NCBI GenBank assembly: GCA_013397435.1
Contig: VZRG01002312.1
Coordinates: 45,088 to 109,087, forward strand
Reading direction: 5' to 3'
From: Erythrocercus mccallii
Lineage: Eukaryota > Chordata > Aves > Passeriformes > Dicruridae
Length of the DNA: 64,000 nt
The translations under genes were made by a program, and so were the position numbers. Within the stretch, counting starts at the first letter, position 1. The number at the start of each line of letters is the position of its first letter. Shown one piece after another: positions 28,101-35,290 of the stretch. Under the pieces are notes generated by a model. It was not told the DNA's origin and did not search any database. It saw nothing but the letters and a program-made list of their open reading frames with translations.

Positions 28101-31100
28101 GATTTAGGAAGAAAGCTTACATTCTGAGTGGTGACTCTTGCATGGTCTTGTTGATCCTTCTGTAGCTTTGGGCAGACAATTTTTACAAGAGGCATATTCC
28201 CCACAAACTGATTTAGAAATATAAACGTGACACCGTTGTTTGTGTGAAGAAAACTAACAACCCATTTTGAGTAATTCTAAAAAGACACTTAAAAAACCCT
28301 TTTCCAACACTGCATTCTGACCAATCAGTTGGACAGGTCCCTCTGACACAAAAACCCAGGGAAAGACAAAGAGAGGGAGAACCAGAGTCTGTGTGTAGGT
28401 AACACTCAGTGTGCTCACAGGCACAGAAAGCCCTTCCCTCTCCTTTTCCAGCTCCTTTGGTGCTCCCTGCAGGGCAGGGACAGCCATCCTTACTGACTCT
28501 AGGTAAGACATGCTGCATATCACCATGTCCTGTGAAACAGAGATTTGTTTCACTGAGTCCACTCCAGCCACAGGAACCATCACCAAAGACACAAACCTTG
28601 GTGAGAGAAAACACTGCCAGCCATGCCCTTCAGTGCTGTAAATTTACAACCCCTTTCTCACACCTATAGATACCCTTTTCTATGTTCCAGGAATTCAAAG
28701 AAAATATTTTTGAAACATTTACGCACAAGGACAGCAATTGGACTCCAGACAGTAACAGGACCATCTGCTCATATTAATCCTTTTTAATTAAAATGTACTC
28801 TCCACTTTCACCAACTTTCAAAGGGAACACCTTCCAGCCTGTTGTTATTCATAGGAAGGACTGATACCCTTGCTTTCCAGTCATACCTGCAAAGTAGACC
28901 TTAAACAGAATCATCCTTAAATGTATATAAGCTCTACATTAAGCTTCTCAGTGTACCGGCCACCTTGGGAATGGTGACCCAAGCAAATTTAGATTTTGAG
29001 AAACACAGCACATAATACTGCCAAATTATTAAAAGTACAAAGCTTACTTTTCTTTGCTGACAGCTAAACTGGGTAAGAATATTCTCAATAAAATAGTTGA
29101 AAAATTATGTGCAGAGCCACAGTATTTAAAAAATGGGTAACATGTAAAAACATATTCCAATATGAATAAAATAATTTTAGTTGTGTTACGTAATTTATGC
29201 TCTCTTATCTTTTACTTTATTAATTATTTTTAAAATTGTCATCCTGCCCAAAGTTCTTTGGAAATTATATTTAAAACACTCACTAGAATTTCAGGAAAAT
29301 AGTCCTGAACATGTGAAAGCCTAGCCTCCTTCAGCCAAGAATCAAAACAACTTCCTTGCTTGAAAATCCTAACTCTAACCAGGACACAGAAGAGGACTAC
29401 CCACCAATGAAAAGCCGTAGAAAATGCCCCTACAGAGTTAATTAAACAAATATAAGTTATAACAGACCATAACTCCAAAATGCTAGTCTGTGAAGAAAGT
29501 ATGAAAACAATGAAAAAAAGAGAAGTCGCTACACTTACTGTAGTGATCTCTGAAGTTACAATTTTGCAGAGTCATGTATCAGACCACAAGCAGCAAGTAT
29601 AAGCCCTTCAAATTCATACCACCTCTGCCTGTGCAAGCACACACACCCTGCCCAATAATAAAATCCGAAAGAGAGACAAGAAAAACAAAACAATCCTCCA
29701 GAAAAGAAAAATACCTACTGTACAACTCATAGAGCAATTAGAGAAAAATACTAAGACCTGAAACAGAAAAACATCTTTAACCTAGAAGGGTACTTCTGGA
29801 TTTTGAACTGAGCACTTTTCCTCTAACCACTAAAATGATAAACTCCCAGAGAAATACAAAAACAATCCTCTTACCCACAACTGCTGTAGGATTAACCTGC
29901 ACTGAAACACATTTAGGAAGGAGGTTGTCAGGATTAAGTTCATACTCATTCACAAGGTACAAACTGGAGTCAGCTTTCACCATTTCACTCAGCAACAGTC
30001 CCTGATTCTTCCAGAACTGTTATAAAGTTAATTCTTCTGACACAGTAACGTTAACACCCAGAAATCTCCATAAACACGTTTAAATAAAGCATACACATAC
30101 TAAGGACACACCAGAACACAGCAGAAGCTCAAACATCCAAAACTAAGTGTTCTGCTGACATGGTGTTAACCAAGCTGGCTTTTTCCTGGGTGTTCAACTC
30201 CTGTGGTAGAACAGTGAAATGTGAAAGCCCATATTATGTGACACAGAGACTGCAGCCGAAAGACTGCTGACATCCTGAATATTCCTTGTACTTCTCTGCA
30301 TTTTAACAACCAGGTTTTTAGGTTAACAGCACAGGGGGAGCTGAAAACAAAACAGGACAGACTTAACTTCAGCCTGGTGTTTCACTTTCAGAGTTAGGAA
30401 TGTTTGTTGAAGATTTTTAAAACTCTGTGTCATGTTTACATAGTGATAGCTGCAACAGAAATGCTACATTTAAAGCTTACAGTGTCAGCACTGTCACCTC
30501 AGACAAGAGATGCGGCTACACAGGTCTGCATCAGTGTCAGACAGTGCTTATTATTTGCTCCTAACACAGTGTTTCCCATATTTACTTTCTCACAGAGAGG
30601 CAACAAAAAGAAGCAGCAGCTTGTGCAGATGGATACATGCTTTCATTTACCATGGTTAAGTCCGAAGGCTCAAACCCTGAGTGGCCCACTCAAAACACCA
30701 GAATGACCACAAGGGGTAAATCCACCCCTGTGTGGAGCTTGATGGGTGCATCACAAAACTTAAGGAAAAACAGCCAGGCTTGTGAAAATTTCATTTGATA
30801 ATAGGTTTTCCTCAATAACAGGGCCTGAGGCTAAATCTTTTCATCTTCTTTAGTCAGTCAGAGAACCTGACAGTCTTCACCCAGCACTTTGGCAAGCAGG
30901 ACAGCTTCAAGCAGAGTTTTTACTCACTCAAAATACTCAGTTGCCCAATGTTTTAAAACACAACCAAACCAAAACTAGAGTCACACTACTGAAGGCAAGT
31001 TTAAAACTCAACTGTGTGATTTAATAGGAAAAAAAACCCCTGCTTTTTGTTCAAAAGCTTTTTTCAAAAGGCTAAATAGTTATTAGGAAGTGTCTTGCTT

Positions 31101-33561
31101 GAAATTCTTATTGGAGGTTTAAATATTCCTATCAACAACAGCTCTCAGTTACAAGGATTAAATCTTGTCACAATGCTACCTTGCACAGTAACATCAAATC
31201 TCTACAGATTAATTTGTTAAGGGGAGAAACTGCTAGGAACACAAAAGCAATTTTACAGAACCAGAACCCAACTTCAGAGCAACAGGTTTCCTGTGCCTAT
31301 GGCAACTACATGATTTTTGGCATTGTCACAGCATGGGGCAGAAATCCAAGTAAACACGCCTACCTTTGAGAAACACACACATGGTCTAAAGACTAAAAGT
31401 AATGTTTCCCAAACTACATGAAACATGTTTTAAGGTCTCAGAAAATTAATCTAAGAAACTAGCACACTTAGCTAAAATTTGCATATTCCAAAAAACCTGA
31501 GAACTCTAAAGCACACACTTGTGAGACACTTCCTCAACATAGCATATTTCAAATCATTTTCAGATTTTAAGACTCAGTTGTAACTGAAGGCTCAAAGCTG
31601 AACTTCTCTTTACCAAGTTCTCTGATTTTTAACATTTCCAACAGTAATTTCTTCACAATTTTCTAAAAAGTGTGCCACAAAAATTTAAGTATGTTTTTCA
31701 TCTCTACAACTAATAATAAGATCAAGTCTTTACCCTGCTCTTTTTAAAACAAAGTTCTCTTCAAATTCTACCAGATTTCCTGTCCTACCACCCCTTCCTG
31801 GCCAAAACCTGAAGTTATGGTCATGAGAAATATTTTTATTTTGAGCTACTGTAGCAGCTACATTTATAAACAGAGGGTGCATTCTCATTTCCCACAATCC
31901 AACTTGTAGTCATTGCATTCTGCTGTCTCATAAACTGGTGAAGGCTTTGACTGGCAACATTCCTTCAATCCTTTCCTTGAATTTACTTCCCTGGACCTTA
32001 CTGAATGCAAAAGGAAAAAAAAAAAAAAAAAGAGAGAGTTTTCTCAATAATAGCAATAATAGCAAAGACTTATGTTTTAAATATTTAAAGGTTTCTGACT
32101 CATGCTTCTCCTAGGCATTTGCCGTATCCCTCAGTAACAATGGTAACCCAAATGAGCTCTTAGTTCAACTTTGAACTGTCATCCTTTGTTTTTCTTAAGA
32201 TTTATCAGGGTAAACCAACAGACTAAAAAGGCAGATACAATGTTCCATAGTTTCTAAAGCTTCACTGTTCACCTGTCACAGGAAAGGCTGCTGTAAAGCA
32301 AAGCTGCCAGCCTCCCCAGATCCTTCAAACCAAGGCCATAAGTGTGTCTGGACTTGGCTATCAGAGCAACCATCCCTGCTCAGGCAAGTGACAAGGCAAC
32401 TTCCAACCCTGCCAACTCACTTAAGGCCTTTCTTCTCATCTCAGAAGGCAGCATTTTCCAGAGGATTTTCCAGTGGGCTCCCATGTGCCAGAAGAAAACA
32501 TTCACTGGGAAGCAAAACAGGTCTCCTCACACACAACATCATCAGACACATCCAAAGGCACCGGGAGGGGGAAAGAGACTGCTGTGAACCCCATTACACA
32601 CCCCAACACCGGCTCCACTGAGGTCAGGAGTCTCCTGCACTCTCTCCCCTCCTAAGTGCAGACTGATTAATCACTGCAGCTCGCCCCGTGAGACCAAACA
32701 ATAAACCCTGCTTGCACTCTCCCACCTCCACAGCACACACCTGTCCGAACACACAGCAATGCACCTGGGAGCAAACACCGGCCCCTCTCCAGATCACGCT
32801 CCTGCCCCAGCAGGAAAGCCCCACACTTCCCAGCGGGAATCCATGGAAGGATGGGAAGGACCACCACGTGTTCCCTCTGCTGCACTCCCAGCCCCACCCT
32901 GGGAGAGAGATGCTCTCGCAATATTCCCTCTCCAAGTGCTCCCTTTATAAACCAGCAGCGATCTGTGCCCCACTGACTGCTAACCCACGGCACCTCGCTT
33001 CCCGAAATAAAAAACTTTCGTTTCCTATAGGTCTCCTCTCCTCCCATGAACTATGTGAAATATTTATTCGCCCTCCCACCTCCCGGGCTATTTCCCCTTT
33101 CCACCTCAAAGCTATTCCCCCTCCCACCTCCGGGGCGTTCTCCTCAAAAACCAGGGGGAAAAGTCCTTCCGCCGGAGGTTTGGCCACGGCAGCCCCTTTC
33201 CTTCTGCGATGGGAAGTCACTCTTACCCATCAGCATCCCGAGCAAAAAGGGGTCCCTCATCACCCCCGGCTGAGCTCACCCTCTCCCTTCGGCCCCGAAT
33301 CCCCCAAAATCGTCCCGGCGGACACCGCATAACCCCCGCTGAAGGGTGGGCCCTAACCCCTCACTGAATCTCCAGCCACCTCCACCGGGGGATTACTCCC
33401 TCCCTTTCCCCGGGGGCGAGGGCACAGATTCCCGTATCCCTCTCCACGGCCGCGTCCCGGGGGTGGGGGACACGGGGCCTGGGAAATGGCCGCACCGTCT
33501 CCTCGGGGTCGATGTCGATGCGGAAGGTTTGCTGCTGCAGCGTCTTCAGTGTGATCTGCAT
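1008..33561 (-). CDS. RAD23B: UV excision repair protein RAD23 homolog B, complete 10-exon coding sequence
   Basis: RAD23B binds and stabilises XPC in global-genome nucleotide excision repair, and carries ubiquitylated proteins to the proteasome through its UBL and UBA domains; it acts in nucleus and cytoplasm (family knowledge). The coding segments, read on the minus strand, are 33496-33561, 21110-21191, 18529-18608, 16060-16307, 13044-13099, 9118-9245, 4661-4784, 3614-3741, 3032-3208 and 1008-1121. They sum to 1,203 bases: 400 residues plus a TGA stop. All nine introns are GT-AG and all phases fit. Domains: UBL about 1-76, Pro/Ala-rich linker about 77-160, UBA1 about 180-220, second linker about 221-261, XPC-binding/STI1 about 263-315, UBA2 about 355-396. 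Human RAD23B, at 409 residues, is slightly longer, mainly in the linkers. The RAD23A paralogue is less likely, because the UBA1 segment, the XPC-binding segment and the C-terminal NFDED tail match RAD23B as I know it. No frameshift or internal stop was seen. Confidence 0.97.
1122..3031 (-). other. RAD23B: RAD23B intron 9
   Basis: AT-rich intronic sequence with GT-AG ends. It holds one notable element, the inverted repeat at 2687-2750 described separately. I see no other repeat or gene in it. Confidence 0.9.
2687..2750. repeat. 30-bp inverted repeat with 4-base loop
   Basis: The left arm (2687-2716) and right arm (2721-2750) are reverse complements at 28 of 30 positions, separated by the four bases GAGA. 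Both arms carry the core ACTTAAAAT flanked by CTCTGCCTCT. Transcribed from either strand it would fold into a long hairpin. I do not recognise it as a known repeat family or microRNA. Confidence 0.85.
3032..3208 (-). CDS. RAD23B: RAD23B coding exon 9 (residues 305-363)
   Basis: It encodes the end of the XPC-binding domain (QISQHQEHFIHMLNEP), a short Gly/Ser-rich spacer, and the start of UBA2 (HMNYIQVTPQEKEAIER). The human spacer is richer in glycine (a GGGGGGG-type run), whereas here it reads SGSDDGASTGGIGDAG. The acceptor is CAG|CAA and the donor AGG|GTGGGC. Confidence 0.97.
3209..4660 (-). other. RAD23B: RAD23B introns 8 and 7 (interrupted by exon 8)
   Basis: Two short introns, 3209-3613 and 3742-4660, both GT-AG. 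They contain ordinary AT-rich sequence, and no repeat, RNA gene or regulatory element was recognised. Confidence 0.9.
3614..3741 (-). CDS. RAD23B: RAD23B coding exon 8 (residues 262-304, XPC-binding domain)
   Basis: It encodes HPLEFLRNQPQFQQMRQI and continues IQQNPSLLPALLQQIGRENPQLLQ. These are the amphipathic helices of the STI1-like domain that grips XPC, and the match to human is essentially complete. The acceptor is CAG|GC and the donor CAG|GTGAAC. Confidence 0.97.
4661..4784 (-). CDS. RAD23B: RAD23B coding exon 7 (residues 221-262, second linker)
   Basis: It begins GIPGDNQAVADPPQPPST and continues through an Ala/Thr/Ser-rich stretch to TTTSSLG plus one base. Human reads GIPGDRESQAVVDPP, so two residues are missing here. 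The low-complexity composition is normal for the hinge between UBA1 and the XPC-binding domain. The acceptor is TTTAG|GGT and the donor GGAG|GTAAGA. Confidence 0.95.
4785..9117 (-). other. RAD23B: RAD23B intron 6
   Basis: A 4.3 kb GT-AG intron. It carries a decayed CR1 fragment near 6.73-6.96 kb and a small perfect hairpin at 4921-4944 (9-bp arms, GTCAGTTAT and its complement). Apart from these I see nothing but AT-rich unique sequence. Confidence 0.88.
6730..6962 (-). mobile_element. CR1 LINE fragment (3' end), decayed
   Basis: Read on the plus strand it is the reverse complement of the CR1 3' region. The phrase TGATCATCTAGTCCCATT (6754-6771) is followed by a segment near TGACCAAAAGTTAAAGC and the typical CACTGACAGGCACAGGGCA. 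It is therefore inserted on the minus strand, in the same direction as RAD23B. It is 5'-truncated, as most CR1 copies are. The family is recognised from memory and the subfamily is unknown. Confidence 0.8.
9118..9245 (-). CDS. RAD23B: RAD23B coding exon 6 (residues 178-220, UBA1)
   Basis: It encodes the first ubiquitin-associated domain. TGQSYENMVTEIMSMGYE contains the MGY loop that binds the Ile44 patch of ubiquitin, and the exon continues through RASFNNPDRAVEYLLM. From memory it is residue-for-residue the same as human, consistent with strong constraint on ubiquitin binding. The donor is ATG|GTGAGC and the acceptor CTAG|TG. Confidence 0.97.
9246..13043 (-). other. RAD23B: RAD23B intron 5
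   Basis: A 3.8 kb GT-AG intron. A short CA run joined to an A run lies at about 9295-9316. Otherwise it is AT-rich unique sequence with no recognised element. Confidence 0.88.
13044..13099 (-). CDS. RAD23B: RAD23B coding exon 5 (residues 159-178)
   Basis: This small 56-base exon encodes TTGDTSRSNLFEDAISAL, matching the human segment leading into UBA1 (SRSNLFEDATSAL). The acceptor is ACAG|T and the donor CTTG|GTAAGT, near consensus. The entering phase is 2 and the leaving phase 1, both matching the neighbouring exons. Confidence 0.96.
13100..16059 (-). other. RAD23B: RAD23B intron 4
   Basis: A 3.0 kb GT-AG intron. A stretch of higher GC content, about 13.3-14.3 kb, holds a short TG microsatellite but no recognised gene or transposon. 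The open frames there have no family resemblance I can see. Confidence 0.87.
14165..14189. repeat. (TG)n microsatellite
   Basis: About 25 bases of alternating TG with one C interruption, inside RAD23B intron 4. Confidence 0.9.
16060..16307 (-). CDS. RAD23B: RAD23B coding exon 4 (residues 77-159, Pro/Ala-rich linker)
   Basis: This is the flexible linker between UBL and UBA1. It begins PKAAAGATQPSNS, has a Pro-Val-Ala tract (IPVPAPVPDPVPPPPAPD) and an acidic/basic patch (KEEKAEEKPPEAP), and ends SPSSID plus two bases of a split serine. Human has a Ser/Thr/Ala/Pro-rich linker of similar length but quite different sequence, so this exon is recognised by position, phase and composition. The donor AG|GTATGA and acceptor ATAG|CCC are both visible. 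Confidence 0.93.
16308..18528 (-). other. RAD23B: RAD23B intron 3
   Basis: A 2.2 kb GT-AG intron. It contains one CR1 3'-end fragment (17.50-17.67 kb). The rest is unique AT-rich sequence with no recognised element. Confidence 0.88.
17501..17668 (-). mobile_element. CR1 LINE fragment (extreme 3' end)
   Basis: It begins with AGAATCATAGATTTCTTGAG, the reverse complement of the CR1 terminal ATTCTATGATTCT-type tail. It continues with AGACCTCTAAAATGATTGA and a diverged GTGCCACCGCCACACATTTC segment. It lies on the minus strand, is 5'-truncated and is strongly diverged. The high-coordinate boundary is approximate. Confidence 0.75.
18529..18608 (-). CDS. RAD23B: RAD23B coding exon 3 (residues 50-76, end of UBL)
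   Basis: It completes the split glycine 50 and encodes KILNDETALKEYKIDEKN followed by FVVVMVTK, the last strand of the UBL. The acceptor is CAG|GT and the donor AAA|GTGAGT (phase 0), an optimal splice donor. Confidence 0.97.
18609..21109 (-). other. RAD23B: RAD23B intron 2
   Basis: A 2.5 kb GT-AG intron of AT-rich sequence. Around 19.2 kb there is a short internal repetition of AAATTCAAATAGATT-like sequence. No transposon or gene was recognised. Confidence 0.88.
21110..21191 (-). CDS. RAD23B: RAD23B coding exon 2 (residues 23-50, UBL core)
   Basis: It encodes VKALKEKIESERGKDAFP and continues VAGQKLIYA, the central helix and following strand of the ubiquitin-like fold. The LIYAG patch is part of the surface that contacts proteasome ubiquitin receptors in this family. 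The acceptor is TTTAG|GTG and the donor GCAG|GTAATG (phase 1). Confidence 0.97.
22973..23058. repeat. Imperfect direct repeat, copy 1
   Basis: Roughly 86 bases that recur 800 bases to the right with about 70% identity by eye. Shared landmarks in order are TCTAG-TCAGGACA, ACATAT, TTACTA, TAA-TGGATC and TATTTA-TG. Confidence 0.65.
23395..23640 (-). mobile_element. CR1 LINE fragment, decayed
   Basis: The plus strand reads as CR1 antisense. It shows GTAAGGTCTCCCCAGAGCC, then CTCTCAGCCTGTCTCCATAG, GAGAGGTGCTCCACCCTC, and ends near CATATGCTGAGGACCACC. These are diverged forms of the familiar CR1 3' block. The boundaries are approximate. Confidence 0.8.
23773..23858. repeat. Imperfect direct repeat, copy 2
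   Basis: Partner of the segment at 22973-23058, same orientation, with a small gap needed near the middle. The pair encloses a CR1 fragment. Confidence 0.65.
32009..32038. repeat. A-rich tract with short GA run
   Basis: A run of about 18 A residues followed by AGAGAGAG, inside RAD23B intron 1. No retroposon body was recognised beside it. Confidence 0.85.
33459..33483 (+). other. Four-tract G-quadruplex motif
   Basis: Runs of 5, 5, 4 and 3 G are separated by loops of 1, 4 and 3 bases on the plus strand, which is the template strand of RAD23B. It lies 11 bases inside intron 1 from the exon 1 donor. The motif satisfies the usual G3+N1-7 rule; folding is inferred. Confidence 0.7.
33496..33561 (-). 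CDS. RAD23B: RAD23B coding exon 1 (residues 1-22, start of UBL)
   Basis: Translation starts MQITLKTLQQQTFRIDIDP and ends EET at a phase-0 junction. The ATG lies at 33559-33561 and is preceded by GCCGCC, a strong vertebrate initiation context. The donor reads ACG|GTGCGG, a non-optimal but usable GT site. The following intron is the longest in the gene. The human start is nearly identical (MQVTLKTLQQQTF), which fixes this start. Confidence 0.97.
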
Positions 33562-33684
33562 GGCGGCGGGTACGTGCCGCGCTCCGGCCGCCCTCGTCCC
33601 TTCCCCGGGAAGAGGTGGCGGGGAAGAGGCCGGGAAAGGGAGGAGGAGGAGGGAGGCGGTGCCGGGCTCCGCGGGGGGGCGAGA

Positions 33685-33696
33685 CGCGCATGCGCC
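33685..33696. promoter_or_regulatory. Palindromic NRF1 motif
   Basis: CGCGCATGCGCC fits the NRF1 consensus YGCGCAYGCGCR except for its last base, and its core GCGCATGCGC is palindromic. It lies about 130 bases upstream of the RAD23B ATG. NRF1 sites of this type are typical of CpG-island housekeeping promoters. Confidence 0.7.
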
Positions 33697-33715
33697 GCCT
33701 GAGGGGCCCGGCACG

Positions 33716-33726
33716 GCGCAGGCGCG
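33716..33726. promoter_or_regulatory. Second NRF1-like motif
   Basis: GCGCAGGCGCG matches the NRF1 half-site pattern and lies 20 bases further upstream than the palindromic site. It continues into an alternating GC tract. Confidence 0.55.
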
Positions 33727-33735
33727 CGCGCCTGA

Positions 33736-33743
33736 GGGCGGGG
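33736..33743 (+). promoter_or_regulatory. GC box (Sp1/KLF-type)
   Basis: GGGCGGGG, a standard Sp1/KLF binding core, lies about 175 bases upstream of the RAD23B start codon. Confidence 0.6.
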
Positions 33744-33827
33744 AGAGCGGGAGGAGGGGCGCTGGCAGACACAGAAATACAAATAGAGACAGGGAGAGAG
33801 AGGGGAAACGGAGCGATTGTGGGACAG

Positions 33828-34290
33828 AAGGTCTGTGAGGTCATCGAGTCCGGCCTGTGACCGGACAGCACCGTGTCAGCGAGGCCGTGGCACTGAGTGA
33901 CGCGTCCAGTCGTTGCTTGAACGCCTCCAGGGACAGTGACTCTGCAGCCTCCCTGGGCATCCCATTCCAATGCCCAGTCACCCTTTCTGTGAAGAAATTC
34001 TTACTAATATCCAGCTAAATCTCCTCTGGGACTGCTTGAGACCATTCCTTCTACTCCTGTTCCTGTTCTCTGGGAGCAGAGCCCGACCCCCCCGGCTGCC
34101 CCCTCCTGTCAGGGAGCTGTGCAGAGCCAGAAGGTCCCTCCTGAGCCTCCTTTTCTCCAGGCTGAGCCCCTTTCCCAGCTCCCTCAGCTGCTCCTGGTTC
34201 TCCAGACACTTCCCCAGCTCTGTTCCCTTCTCTGGACATGCTCCAGCCTCTCAATGTCCTTCTTGAAATGAGTGGCACAGACACACCACT
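33828..34290 (-). mobile_element. CR1 LINE copy, 5'-truncated, abutting the promoter
   Basis: The plus strand begins GTGAGGTCATCGAGTCCGGC and passes through GCCTCCCTGGGCATCCCATT, GAAGAAATTCTTACTAAT and CTCCTTTTCTCCAGGCTGAG to TCTGGACATGCTCCAG. This is the reverse complement of the 3' part of a CR1 element. The 3' end of the element faces the RAD23B promoter, so element and gene share orientation. The copy is GC-rich and reads well against the family, suggesting moderate age. Confidence 0.9.
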
Positions 34291-34361
34291 TGTAAGTTGT
34301 TACACAAGTTTATTAATACACAATCACGGATTTATAGCACCTAAGTTCCAACAGTGCTGGT

Positions 34362-34972
34362 TTCATAGAACAGAAAAGACCATTTAGTCTTAACCCCTCT
34401 GCTATGGGCAGGGACATCTCCCACTAAACCAGGTTGCTCAAGGTTGCTTTATCCAACTTGTCCTTAAACACCACCAGGGTTGGGGCATCTACAACCTCCC
34501 CAGGTAACCTGTTCCAGTGTCTTACCATCCTTATACCATCTTCACAGTAAAGAATTTCTTCCCTATAGCCAACCTAAATCTACCCTCTTTCAGTTTGTAT
34601 CTATCCCGCCTTGTCTTATCACTACAGTTCCCAACAAAGTGTCCCTCCCTGGCTTCCCTGTAGGCTCCTTCAGATACTGGAACCTTCTCCTCTCCAGTGT
34701 GAATAACCCTAACCTTCTCCATCTGACTTCACAGGGAAGATGCTTCTGATGAACTTGGTGGCCTCCCCTGGACTTGCTCTAGCAGTTCTATGTCCTTCTC
34801 ACATTGAGGACCCCAGAGGTGTATGCAGCTCTGCAGGCAAGGGTCTCACAAGAGGAGAAGCGAGGCAGAATTGCCTCCTTTGATCTGCTGCCCACACTGC
34901 TTTGGATGCAGCCTAGGATTCATTTAGCTTTTTGGGCTATGAGTGCATGCTGCTGGCTCATGGTGAGTTTAG
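34362..34972 (-). mobile_element. CR1 LINE copy, second, tandem with the first
   Basis: The plus strand starts TTCATAGAACAGAAAAGACC and runs through ACTAAACCAGGTTGCTCAAG, ACCTGTTCCAGTGTCTTACC and GAACTTGGTGGCCTCCCCTG to CTGCTGGCTCATGGTGAG. These are CR1 3'-UTR and ORF-end sequences in antisense. It retains the 3' end at the low coordinate. It follows the first copy after about 70 bases in the same orientation, so there were two separate insertions or an interrupted one. Confidence 0.88.
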
Positions 34973-35100
34973 TAGTTTGTAGTTTAGTGTTTGCGTAGTT
35001 GATGCATACATTCGATGAGTTATTAACCTGTGTTTGTCCTGGTGCTCCTTAGGTAATATAGGAGGAGGGCTGCTACAAATAGATATAAAGTTGAGCTAGC

Positions 35101-35290
35101 TGTGTTAGTAAAAGAGACCCTTTTCCCTGCACCTCGTAACCTCTTCCATCATCAGGTGTGGAATCTCCTTACAGCCTCTTCCATCTGTTAGTGTGGGATC
35201 TCCCAGGGCATTTTCTTTGTATAAAAGCTGTCTTTCTGCAAAAGGGGATGCTAATGTCAGGCTGACTTAATTGCAGTTAAACTCCAAAAC
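35101..35290 (+). mobile_element. Possible degraded LTR fragment
   Basis: It has a TATA-like TATAAAAG at 35220-35227 and two 30-base direct repeats, 35140-35169 and 35175-35204, that share CCTCTTCCATC and GTGTGG-ATCTCC. A repeated upstream block before a TATA box resembles an LTR U3 region. No LTR ends or target duplication were found, so this is a weak call. Confidence 0.3.

Larger units (their letters stand above)
21192..33495 (-). other. RAD23B: RAD23B intron 1
   Basis: The 12.3 kb first intron, AT-rich over most of its length and turning GC-rich in its last 1 kb toward the CpG island. It holds a CR1 fragment (about 23.4-23.64 kb) bracketed by an 86-base imperfect direct repeat, an A-rich tract near 32.01 kb, and a G-quadruplex motif beside the exon 1 donor. 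No hidden exon was recognised. Confidence 0.9.
33270..33770. promoter_or_regulatory. RAD23B: CpG-island promoter of RAD23B
   Basis: A sharp rise in C+G with abundant CpG surrounds exon 1, in contrast to the AT-rich flanks. It contains no obvious TATA box, but it has a GC box and two NRF1-type motifs upstream of the start codon, the usual architecture of a housekeeping promoter. The transcription start is not determined; it probably lies between about 33.57 and 33.72 kb. The right edge of the island ends against a CR1 insertion. Confidence 0.85.

Noticed and set aside
28213..28614. Cys-rich open frame of 133 codons on the minus strand in intron 1
   Set aside because: No signal peptide, no regular cysteine spacing, no splice sites placing it in RAD23B, and a second overlapping frame is equally open.
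32688..33332. Open frame of 214 codons on the plus strand in intron 1, antisense to RAD23B
   Set aside because: GC-rich sequence near a CpG island has few stop codons by chance. The protein has low-complexity Pro/Ser composition and no recognisable domain.
33562..33714. In-frame open extension upstream of the RAD23B ATG, apparently adding 51 residues
   Set aside because: Its first codon is GTG, not ATG, and there is no in-frame ATG above the known start. The conserved MQ-T-LKTLQQQTF start with GCCGCC context is the real one.
33353..33970. Open frame of 205 codons on the minus strand across the promoter
   Set aside because: It crosses exon 1 in the wrong frame, the promoter and a CR1 copy, and has Pro/Arg-rich chance composition. 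Only its internal ATG was kept, as an upstream-ORF finding.
33828..34972. Possibility that the two CR1 blocks are one element
   Set aside because: Each has its own CR1 3'-end sequence at its low-coordinate side, so two insertions are the simpler reading.
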